NCBI GenBank assembly: GCA_030613765.1
Contig: JAUWLI010000087.1
Coordinates: forward strand, 1-9,823
Origin: Phycisphaerae bacterium
Lineage (GTDB): Bacteria; Planctomycetota; Phycisphaerae; Sedimentisphaerales; SG8-4
Direction: 5' to 3'
Length of the DNA: 9,823 nt
This document shows, piece by piece, positions 1-5,791 of this stretch. Position 1 is the first letter of the stretch; each line of letters begins with the position of its first letter. The notes beneath the pieces were generated by a model that did no database searches, was not told the DNA's origin, and worked only from the letters and a program-made list of their open reading frames with translations. The position numbers and the translations under genes are program-made.

Positions 1-320
1 CAGAAGGCGGGATGTCCCTTCATGTTTGAAATGATGGTATAGAGTTTTTCAGCGTCAGCTTCCGTTGCCGCATCGAGGATGTTCACCTGAATGGGTGTCC
101 CATGCACGGTCAGGTATGTGTTGGACAACTTCTCGATGGAAGCACCAAGCCTCTTGGCAATGGTTGCCGTCTGATCCCGCGAGACCGCGATAGACTTAGT
201 AACAAAGCAGCCAAAGGGGAGTTCCGAGAAACACTCATCCGCCAGTTCATCTGCTTTAGCGTGGGAAACTACGCAGGTAAGCACAAGGACTGTAATTGAT
301 ATTACTGTAAACCGTTTCAT
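1..320 (-). CDS. Small secreted protein of unknown function, N-terminal part (runs off the left edge)
   Basis: I do not recognise this family. The reading frame is open from an ATG at 320 to the window edge, giving 106 complete residues; the C-terminus lies outside. The start is supported by a good ribosome binding site (GGCAGGAGA, about 6 bases before the ATG). Residues 1-21 are a clear signal peptide (basic MKR, a hydrophobic stretch VISITVLVLTCVV, then SHA), probably cut by signal peptidase I; the residue before the Cys is Thr, which argues against a lipoprotein. The mature part has cysteines at 30 and 38, in CFSELPFGCF, which could form a disulfide, followed by an alternating hydrophobic/charged region that looks like a small globular alpha/beta domain. 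It is the last gene of the directon seen here, 155 bases after the sulfatase, and may or may not belong to the glycan locus. Coding is convincing; function is unknown. Confidence 0.75.
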   Translation of the reverse strand, partial: MKRFTVISITVLVLTCVVSHAKADELADECFSELPFGCFVTKSIAVSRDQTATIAKRLGASIEKLSNTYLTVHGTPIQVNILDAATEADAEKLYTIISNMKGHPAF

Positions 321-337
321 TTTGTTTCTCCTGCCCG

Positions 338-346
338 ATATAACAA
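338..346 (-). promoter_or_regulatory. Possible extended -10 (TTGTTATAT) before the unknown secreted gene
   Basis: Minus-strand TTGTTATAT lies 17 bases before the ATG at 320 and contains TG-T-TATAT, a partial extended -10 element. The identical nine bases lie 20 bases before the sulfatase start. It sits inside a small perfect inverted repeat, GATAT-AACA-ATATC (337-350). No convincing -35 is visible, so this is weak. Confidence 0.2.
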
Positions 347-427
347 TATCCATAATGCTACCTTTGACACAAGACTCCAGTGATTTTATGGTGCTATTGT
401 GCAGATATCAACAGGAAATTTGGCTGG

Positions 428-466
428 GTGCGCAACTGCCTCAGGCAGACAAGTTTTTTTGCACAC
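428..466 (-). other. Stem-loop just after the sulfatase stop codon
   Basis: On the minus strand GTGTGC (466-461) can pair with GCGCAC (433-428), six pairs including one G-U. Inside, CTGCC and GGCAG (448-444 and 440-436) pair around a TGA loop. It starts ten bases past the sulfatase stop. No T-run follows on the minus strand, so it is not a classic intrinsic terminator for the sulfatase; in the plus direction seven T lie five bases after the inner hairpin. It may protect or end the sulfatase transcript. Confidence 0.4.
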
Positions 467-475
467 GCTATTAGC

Positions 476-1903
476 CTACGATAAGAAGCTGTCACCGGTT
501 TCTTTTTTATATTCAGCAAAAATTTCGCGATGTTCGTCAAGGACCTTTTTGTAATCGGGATTACCTACCAGGTTCTCCATCTCGCCGGGGTCGTTTTTCA
601 TATCTATCAGCATCTCAGGCTGTTTGCCCTGGTCGAAGATATAATATTTATAATCTCGGGTGCGTATCATTCTGCCCTCGAGATTGATGGATTTGCCGTC
701 GGCGCGAAGGTCCTGAACAAAACGAGTTGAACACGCGACATATTTTCTTTTTTTCCTGGGCTTGCTGCCTTCTGCGATGTTCCTCAGACTCATTCCTTTA
801 CATTTTTCCGGGACCCTTGCGCCGGCGTAATCACAGATTGTGGGCATAATATCGAGGCCGTTATTGACCAGGAAATCACTCGTGCCGGGTTTAGTTGTAC
901 CTTTCTGACTGATGATAAAAGGTATCCTGGCGGTCTCATCATAGAACATATTCTTCTGCGCCCATCGATGCGCTCCGATACCATCGCCATGGTCAGAGGT
1001 GAAGATTATCACCGTATTACTTTCAAGCCTTAGTTTTTTAAGAGCTGCAAGGATTTTACCTACTTCTTTATCTGCAAGCTCCACCATTCGGTAATATGCC
1101 CAGCGATACTTTCGCCAGTCATCGGCATCCCACTTGTCCAGCGGGGCGAACTTCCTTATGTTCCTTTTTTTATCTTTTGCTCTTAATCTTGCCTGCCAGA
1201 CAGCCTCAAGTGCGTCAGACTGATTCTTCGCTTTTTCAAGATTCGCCGGGGCAGGGGGGCAGTTGTCGGCGGGGGGTACTTTTCCTATATCACCATCAGG
1301 CAAAGACTGGCTTCGGCCGTACTGACAGATATTGTGGGGATTCATCAAAGAGAAAACAACAAAGAAAGGCTTGTTCTTATTGTCATTAATAAACTTAATA
1401 GCCGGCGCTGCAATTTTATAGTCCAGGGCATCAAATCTCTGGTCATAACCACTCTTTTGGGCAGTAGCTTTTTTAAAGGGATATGGCAAATGCCACTTGC
1501 CGAAATAACCGGTAACATACCCTGCCTTTCGAAGCACCATCCCAATATTCGGAAATTCTTTTGCGTCGATTGCTTTTGTCGAATTGACCTGCTTACCATG
1601 CTCGTGGGGATATCTGCCGGTAAATATCGAAGTTCTATTCGGCACGCATAATGGATTTGCACAATAGGCCTTTGTAAACAGCATCCCGCCGGCCGCGAGG
1701 CTGTCAATATTCGGCGTTTCGATATAATCGCGGCCCATGGTGCAGCTAAGGGCATCTGCAAATTGCTGATCGGTCGTTATAAGCAGTATGTTGGGCCGCT
1801 TTGCTTTTGCCGCCTGCAATGTTGGAGCCATAGCAGATATTGTTAAAAGGCCGGTGGTTTGTAGAAATTGCCTGCGATTTATCATGTGATTTTTCCTTTC
1901 CAT
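476..1903 (-). CDS. Tat-exported type I (formylglycine) arylsulfatase
   Basis: A 475-residue sulfatase of the alkaline-phosphatase superfamily, which hydrolyses sulfate esters, probably on a glycan outside the cytoplasm. A twin-arginine signal is visible (NRRQFLQTTGLLTISAMAP, residues 9-27). The mature protein opens with PNILLITTDQQ, where D45 is a metal ligand. The formylglycine motif is C86-V-P-N-R90, fitting CxPxR although the fourth position is usually Ser. Further active-site landmarks are GKWH (135-138), NPH (188-190) and FTSDHGD (301-307, with D304 and H305 as metal ligands), followed by K317. Length and C-terminal region (DYKYYIFDQG, NDPGEMENL) are normal for the family. An AAGGAG site lies 9 bases before the ATG at 1903; a second ATG at 1885 also has a plausible site and would still leave the Tat signal. 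Activity requires a formylglycine-generating or anaerobic maturase encoded elsewhere. The substrate cannot be read from the sequence. Confidence 0.96.
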   Translation of the reverse strand: MERKNHMINRRQFLQTTGLLTISAMAPTLQAAKAKRPNILLITTDQQFADALSCTMGRDYIETPNIDSLAAGGMLFTKAYCANPLCVPNRTSIFTGRYPHEHGKQVNSTKAIDAKEFPNIGMVLRKAGYVTGYFGKWHLPYPFKKATAQKSGYDQRFDALDYKIAAPAIKFINDNKNKPFFVVFSLMNPHNICQYGRSQSLPDGDIGKVPPADNCPPAPANLEKAKNQSDALEAVWQARLRAKDKKRNIRKFAPLDKWDADDWRKYRWAYYRMVELADKEVGKILAALKKLRLESNTVIIFTSDHGDGIGAHRWAQKNMFYDETARIPFIISQKGTTKPGTSDFLVNNGLDIMPTICDYAGARVPEKCKGMSLRNIAEGSKPRKKRKYVACSTRFVQDLRADGKSINLEGRMIRTRDYKYYIFDQGKQPEMLIDMKNDPGEMENLVGNPDYKKVLDEHREIFAEYKKETGDSFLS

Positions 1904-1912
1904 TAGCCTTAT

Positions 1913-1918
1913 CTCCTT
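1913..1918 (-). promoter_or_regulatory. Ribosome binding site of the sulfatase
   Basis: Minus-strand AAGGAG lies 9 bases before the ATG at 1903 and favours that start over the internal ATG at 1885, which has only GGAAAGGA before it. Confidence 0.55.
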
Positions 1919-1923
1919 TTACC

Positions 1924-1932
1924 ATATAACAA
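1924..1932 (-). promoter_or_regulatory. Possible extended -10 (TTGTTATAT) before the sulfatase
   Basis: Minus-strand TTGTTATAT lies 20 bases before the sulfatase ATG, and the same nine bases lie 17 bases before the unknown gene at 320. TG-T-TATAT resembles an extended -10. A start from here would leave a short leader that still holds the AAGGAG site. No clear -35 is seen. Confidence 0.2.
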
Positions 1933-1945
1933 ATGTATATCCTTG

Positions 1946-1991
1946 CTAAGCTACGCCGCTGTGCCACTGGTGCTACAAGGGCAGAGCTTAG
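1946..1991. repeat. 46-bp intergenic element bounded by a 7-bp inverted repeat; includes dispersed-repeat copy 1
   Basis: CTAAGCT (1946-1952) and AGCTTAG (1985-1991) are perfect inverted copies enclosing 32 bases. The right part contains the 21-base sequence at 1969-1989, found again at 7846-7866. It lies in the 103-bp spacer between the beta-propeller gene and the sulfatase. It could be a short dispersed repeat, a processed hairpin or a protein-binding site; no coding is evident. Confidence 0.5.
1969..1989. repeat. Dispersed 21-bp repeat, copy 1
   Basis: A 21-base sequence (GGTGCTACAAGG followed by GCAGAGCTT) identical to 7846-7866 and in the same orientation. Both copies are intergenic, each shortly after the stop codon of a minus-strand gene (about 18 and 61 bases). 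A chance exact match of this length within 10 kb is very unlikely. Confidence 0.7.
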
Positions 1992-2006
1992 TCGGTTCTA
2001 ATAATA

Positions 2007-3614
2007 CTAATCAACGTTTTTTTGGTGTCTGAACTGAAAGGCGTATAAATCTGCATCGCGCATGACAAAACGCAGCCGAATCGATTTGCCGATTAATTTG
2101 GCCACCGTGCTTTTGCCGTTCCATTTCACAACGCGGTTGATTTCATTGGCTGTATAGATTTGGTCACAGTCTTCGAGCGTGTAGCCGGGTATTGGCTTGT
2201 TGTCCTCGTCCAAAATTTCAACCTGTACCTGGCCCACTGCCGATGTGTTAATGTTCAGTACCAGTTCATCACCGGTAAAACTTAAGAGGGGTGTCAGGAA
2301 CCGGCCACCGGTATAATCGGCCTTAATCGAGACAAATCCATCTCGGCGAATGACCAAACGGCTAATGCTATGTACCTCAGTCTCCGGTGCTCCACCGATC
2401 CGGCGCAGCAGGCGTTTATTTCGTTCTCTGTGTTGGTCATCCCTGTCCCAGCCGTGGAGCGTATTGCTGCCGTAGTAATACATAAACATCTCGTTTTCGT
2501 TATCACCCGGTAATACTCCATAGGCCATATAAATACTCCTGGAATCCCACTCGTGCTTCATGCCCAGCTCTACAAAGGGTCTTCTGTCGTATCTTTTCCA
2601 GGAGATGCCGTCACGGCTGGCAGCGAAGCGGGCATCCAGGGAGCCGGCGTTAACCGGTTGGCCCCTGCGGAAGTCCTTCAGAAACGTCATGTAATGAAAA
2701 TACTCGGATGGAAACATGTAATACGCGTCCTGCGCCCACGGATACTTGAAGGTGCCATTTGTATAAAAATCAGCTACCTGGATTTTTGTCTTATTGACCG
2801 GGTCATAGTGCTTCGGGTCTTCAGCATCAAATCCCAATACAACTGAGCAATCTTCGACATCGGCGAACCGGGACAGGCTTTTGGATTCGGCCCGTGCCAC
2901 ACTGCGGCCCTGCGAACCAAAAGGACGGAGATTGCGCCGAACATAGGCGACATATCTTTTGATCCGTTCATCCCAGAATATTACGTTCTGTGAATCGAGG
3001 TGATGCCTTTCGCCGCGGAACTTAATAACATCGCGGTGCGTCAACTTCCAGTGTATACCGTCGCCAGAAGAGAATATATGCAGGTATTTGCCAAGCTCCT
3101 GCGGATTTGAGACAAGGCGAAATTTCTGGTCCGATGGTGCGAGAGGATCTAAAAAAACCATGCAGCCGTGTGTAGCTCCCTTGATACCTCCAAAGCCGTG
3201 TCCCAGTACGATGTTATTCTTGCGGGTGCCGTAAATTTGGACAAGGCCCAGGTCCGGCTTTTCCCAATTGATGCCGTCGGAGGACCTCGCATAGGCAATA
3301 CTCCTTACGGGGACAGCGTTGCTGTCCGCTCCGCCATATACGGTGTACCACATGTGATAGGTTTTGTTTTCGTATAGTACCGAGTGGTACTGGCCCATCC
3401 TTTGCTCCCACGGGCGTTCACACGCAATTACTATTTGTGCGGTCTTACGAGGCTTGTGAACGATTAGTTCCACACCGCGGGGCTCCCGGACGAAGCGTCC
3501 ATCGATGAAAACCTGTCTTTGGTCGCCAATAGCCAGAGGGATTTCCGCATGGACTGCTGTTGGCAAACTCAAAACAGTTATATATAATAACCTAAGAATA
3601 ATTTTTCCACTCAT
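2007..3614 (-). CDS. Secreted beta-propeller protein, glycosidase-like (GH32/GH43/GH62-type fold)
   Basis: A 535-residue exported protein. Residues 1-23 are a signal peptide (MSGKIILRLLYITVLSLPTAVHA), and the start at 3614 has a GGAG site about 8 bases upstream. The body carries repeated blade motifs of the form S-x-D-G-x-x-W: SSDGINW (111-117), SSGDGIHW (182-189) and ASRDGISW (332-339), with the QVFIDGRFV segment (34-42) near the start. This pattern, together with HMWYTVY and KYVAY-type strands, is that of five-bladed propellers seen in glycoside hydrolases of the GH32/43/62/68 type. Residues 425-535 look like a separate C-terminal beta-sandwich. I cannot identify the catalytic acids or a CAZy family, so 'glycosidase' is an inference from fold and neighbours. 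Nearest neighbours are the TIM barrel upstream (54-bp gap) and the sulfatase downstream, consistent with linkage cleavage of a sulfated glycan. Confidence 0.85.
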   Translation of the reverse strand: MSGKIILRLLYITVLSLPTAVHAEIPLAIGDQRQVFIDGRFVREPRGVELIVHKPRKTAQIVIACERPWEQRMGQYHSVLYENKTYHMWYTVYGGADSNAVPVRSIAYARSSDGINWEKPDLGLVQIYGTRKNNIVLGHGFGGIKGATHGCMVFLDPLAPSDQKFRLVSNPQELGKYLHIFSSGDGIHWKLTHRDVIKFRGERHHLDSQNVIFWDERIKRYVAYVRRNLRPFGSQGRSVARAESKSLSRFADVEDCSVVLGFDAEDPKHYDPVNKTKIQVADFYTNGTFKYPWAQDAYYMFPSEYFHYMTFLKDFRRGQPVNAGSLDARFAASRDGISWKRYDRRPFVELGMKHEWDSRSIYMAYGVLPGDNENEMFMYYYGSNTLHGWDRDDQHRERNKRLLRRIGGAPETEVHSISRLVIRRDGFVSIKADYTGGRFLTPLLSFTGDELVLNINTSAVGQVQVEILDEDNKPIPGYTLEDCDQIYTANEINRVVKWNGKSTVAKLIGKSIRLRFVMRDADLYAFQFRHQKNVD

Positions 3615-3645
3615 CCTTTGTTCTCCATAATCCGACCTAATGACT

Positions 3646-3669
3646 ATGTCAATTTATAAATAGTGACAT
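3646..3669. promoter_or_regulatory. Operator-like inverted repeat before the beta-propeller gene
   Basis: ATGTCA (3646-3651) and TGACAT (3664-3669) are perfect 6-bp inverted arms around an AT-rich centre that itself contains the 10-bp palindrome ATTTATAAAT (3652-3661). It fills much of the 54-bp spacer before the beta-propeller start and touches the stop codon of the TIM-barrel gene. On the minus strand TATAAA in the centre could be a -10, with TTGAAA 19 bases before it. It could be a repressor or activator site over a promoter, or a weak AT-rich hairpin. No U-tract follows. Confidence 0.35.
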
Positions 3670-4601
3670 CAGCACTTTTTCAAGCAGGCTTCAAGATACA
3701 GGCGGGAGCGATTGATTTCGGCAGTAACCTGTGTCGCAGTTTGTCGGATTGGGACCCCACGCGGCACAGGATGCATAAAGACCTCGGTCCAGCGGCGGTA
3801 ATTAATTTTCTTCAATGCGGATACAATCGGTACGAAATCCAGTTTGCCGCGTCCCGGCATTTGCAGCAGTTCCTGTTCCTTGGGAAGCTTCTTGTGGCAA
3901 CCCATTCCATACTGCCACGCATAGAAGTGTACGAGGCCCTTGTCAAGGTCTTCAATTAACCGAGCGATCAGTTCCGGTTCCTGCGGCAGATGATATGGAG
4001 CCAGCGCAATACCTATATTCCCGGAAGTGGAGAACTCGGCGAACCATCTCATGGAGTCGGGGGACTGAATCAAGCTATTGCCGTGATTTTCTATGCCAAT
4101 TGTGATTCCGGCCTGCTCGGCGGCGTCAATTTGAGGTTTGGCTTTCTCGATGAACTTTTTGACAGCAGTCTTCAAAGCATCACCCTTGAGATTTCCCGGC
4201 CCACGGCTGCCACAGACAACCATGGAACCACCGAGCTTTTTGGCCACCCGCATTTCGTCTTTCAGATTATATGGCCCAAGGTCATATCGCGTCAGGATGC
4301 CGAGTTTGATGCGGTGTCGCTTCAGCATCGCTGCGAACTGCTGATTGCCCATTTCTTCGATTTGTTCGCGCTGGTTGGCATGACCCTCGGGCCAGATATC
4401 AATATACTCAGCACCGGCCCTTCGAACCTCTGGTAGAATTTCCGAAAGCTTCATCCGGCCGTACATACTTGATGCAACAATGTATCTCAGCCTGAAAGTA
4501 CGCTCGTTACCTGATATCGGAGTCGTAGTAAGGCTCGCAGCTAAGGGAGCAAAAGCCAGTGCTTTACAAACCTGGCGACGAGTAAATTTTCGAATACCCA
4601 T
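3669..4601 (-). CDS. Exported sugar phosphate isomerase/epimerase-like TIM barrel (AP endonuclease 2 family)
   Basis: A 310-residue protein of the xylose-isomerase-like TIM-barrel family, whose members isomerise, epimerise or eliminate sugars and keto-sugars using a metal ion. I start it at the ATG at 4601, which has GAGG five bases upstream; the longer frame to 4643 has no ribosome binding site. With this start the protein begins with a Tat-like signal (FTRRQVCKALAFAPLAAS, residues 6-23), so it probably acts outside the cytoplasm, unlike most relatives. Landmarks are EYIDIWPEG (65-73), IGIENHG (168-174, E171 a metal ligand), H204, VHFYAWQ (224-230, H225), MPGRGKLDF (248-256) and EVFMHP (273-278, E273). 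The usual metal-binding Asp three residues before H204 is Ala201, so one of four ligands is missing. It lies between the PIG-L and beta-propeller genes. Fold and family are secure; the reaction is not known. Confidence 0.9.
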   Translation of the reverse strand: MGIRKFTRRQVCKALAFAPLAASLTTTPISGNERTFRLRYIVASSMYGRMKLSEILPEVRRAGAEYIDIWPEGHANQREQIEEMGNQQFAAMLKRHRIKLGILTRYDLGPYNLKDEMRVAKKLGGSMVVCGSRGPGNLKGDALKTAVKKFIEKAKPQIDAAEQAGITIGIENHGNSLIQSPDSMRWFAEFSTSGNIGIALAPYHLPQEPELIARLIEDLDKGLVHFYAWQYGMGCHKKLPKEQELLQMPGRGKLDFVPIVSALKKINYRRWTEVFMHPVPRGVPIRQTATQVTAEINRSRLYLEACLKKC

Positions 4602-4606
4602 ATTAA

Positions 4607-4610
4607 CCTC
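4607..4610 (-). promoter_or_regulatory. Ribosome binding site deciding the TIM-barrel start
   Basis: Minus-strand GAGG lies five bases before the ATG at 4601. The two in-frame upstream ATGs (4643 and 4634) have no purine-rich site, and starting at either would add residues in front of the Tat-like signal. Confidence 0.55.
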
Positions 4611-4670
4611 AACTTCTCTGATTTTTCTGAACATAGGCTGCATATCGCATCGTGTAAAAGCGTGACTGCC

Positions 4671-4707
4671 GTAGTGAATTTATCCACAAGGTGCTCGCAC
4701 TTACTAC
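4671..4707. other. Weak stem-loop in the spacer after the PIG-L gene
   Basis: GTAGTGAA and TTACTAC pair with one bulged base, enclosing a smaller GTG-CTCG-CAC hairpin. It sits about 30 bases past the PIG-L stop, in the 135-bp spacer (4602-4736). No T-run follows. It may be a processing or protection structure, or chance. Nothing else is visible in this spacer. Confidence 0.2.
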
Positions 4708-4736
4708 AGCTTTGAATCCGGAGCCTGCTGCATCCA

Positions 4737-5690
4737 TTATGGATTGGCCAGGAACGGGAAAAGTTTGCGAATCTCCTTCTCTGACGGACGTCGGCCGTAT
4801 TCACAGATTTCAAATGCCTCGGCATACTTGATCTTAGCGGCCTGCTCCTTTCCATACCAATCTGTGAGCTGTTGGCGGAACTGATTAGCGGTGCCGGCGA
4901 AGCGACGATCAAAGCGCCGGCGAACCTCCTGCTCGCGGGCCTTTCGTTTGGCCGGGTCATCGGGATACAATCGCTCCGATCCTCCACAGCCACCTTCCAA
5001 TGTCTGCGATGCCAGCGCCAGGGCCGCTGCCAGTTTCTTGTCGATCACTTTGTCGATGCCTACAACAATGTCTGCCGTGAACGGATTTGGTTTCTGGAAG
5101 CGGTCCTGATAGTACAGGAACACAGGATTTCGTCTTAGGTAGGGCGTGCCGGGACAGAAGAACGGCACTGTGACCATGTAACCGGCATCCTGAACCAGCA
5201 GTGACGCATATCGATGGTCCGGATGGTAGTCATTCGGACGATGGCACATGACAATGTCTGCACGCCACTTGCGGATCAGGCGGACAATAGTTTGGCGATT
5301 TTCGAGTGTCGGCATAATCTCGCCATCGTGAATGTCAAGGACCTCGGTTTCGATGCCGAAGATTTCTGCGCAGCGCTGGACCTCAGCCGTGCGTCGCTGG
5401 GCCAGGGCGCCGCCTGCCATACCCCAGTGACCAATATCGCCATTCGTACATGAGACGAACTTGACGTGATGTCCCCGTGCGGCCCACATGGCCGCTACAC
5501 CGCCGGCGCGAAACTCGTTGTCGTCGGGATGTCCGCCGAAGCAGATGATCCTTAACTTTCCGTCGGTGGGGTCCGGGGCGGGGGCAGGCTTTTTCATGGC
5601 TGCGTCCAATGTCGAAGCCAGACACAATAGTAAGCCACCCAGAAGCAAACCGGCTACCAGCCATCTTTCTTTTGTGAATCTGTCTTTCAT
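4737..5690 (-). CDS. PIG-L / LmbE-family deacetylase, exported
   Basis: A 317-residue zinc-dependent N-deacetylase of the PIG-L (LmbE-like) family; known members remove acetyl groups from GlcNAc-type sugars on glycans, glycolipids or small glycosides. Residues 9-31 form a hydrophobic signal peptide or membrane anchor (WLVAGLLLGGLLLCLASTLDA), followed by a Pro/Ala-rich linker, so the domain probably works in the periplasm. The metal site is complete: GGHPDDNE (52-59; H54, D56 catalytic base, D57) and YHPDH (155-159), whose last His is the third ligand. An AGGAGG site about 8 bases before the ATG at 5690 is the strongest in the window. The C-terminal region (RRRFDRRFAGTANQFRQQL) is basic and helical. 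It lies 101 bases after the MFS gene and 135 before the TIM barrel. Acetylated amino sugar as substrate is inferred from the family and from the nearby sulfatase. Confidence 0.93.
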   Translation of the reverse strand: MKDRFTKERWLVAGLLLGGLLLCLASTLDAAMKKPAPAPDPTDGKLRIICFGGHPDDNEFRAGGVAAMWAARGHHVKFVSCTNGDIGHWGMAGGALAQRRTAEVQRCAEIFGIETEVLDIHDGEIMPTLENRQTIVRLIRKWRADIVMCHRPNDYHPDHRYASLLVQDAGYMVTVPFFCPGTPYLRRNPVFLYYQDRFQKPNPFTADIVVGIDKVIDKKLAAALALASQTLEGGCGGSERLYPDDPAKRKAREQEVRRRFDRRFAGTANQFRQQLTDWYGKEQAAKIKYAEAFEICEYGRRPSEKEIRKLFPFLANP

Positions 5691-5742
5691 AGCGTGATCC
5701 TCCTATAATTAGATAATATGAAGGCCATCCTTTATTGAACAG

Positions 5743-5769
5743 GGCACGTGCTATACGCAGCACGATGCC
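5743..5769. other. 10-bp stem hairpin after the MFS stop codon
   Basis: GGCA-CGTGCT (5743-5752) pairs with AGCACG-(A)-TGCC (5759-5769) around the loop ATACGC, ten pairs with one bulged A. It begins about 22 bases past the MFS stop on the minus strand. No T-run follows (CTGTTCAATAAAGG), so it is unlikely to be a strong intrinsic terminator; an attenuator or mRNA-end-stabilising hairpin before the PIG-L gene is more likely. Confidence 0.45.
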
Positions 5770-5791
5770 GCCAAACTTCTGCAAGCTGGGC

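Noticed and set aside
3626..3654. Minus-strand TTGACA with TATGGA 17 bases later before the beta-propeller gene
   Set aside because: The -10 is poor (3/6), and transcription from it would begin within or after the ribosome binding site, leaving almost no leader.
4602..4643. Longer start for the TIM barrel at 4643
   Set aside because: No ribosome binding site precedes the ATGs at 4643 or 4634, and the added residues would sit in front of the Tat-like signal; the ATG at 4601 has GAGG at good spacing.
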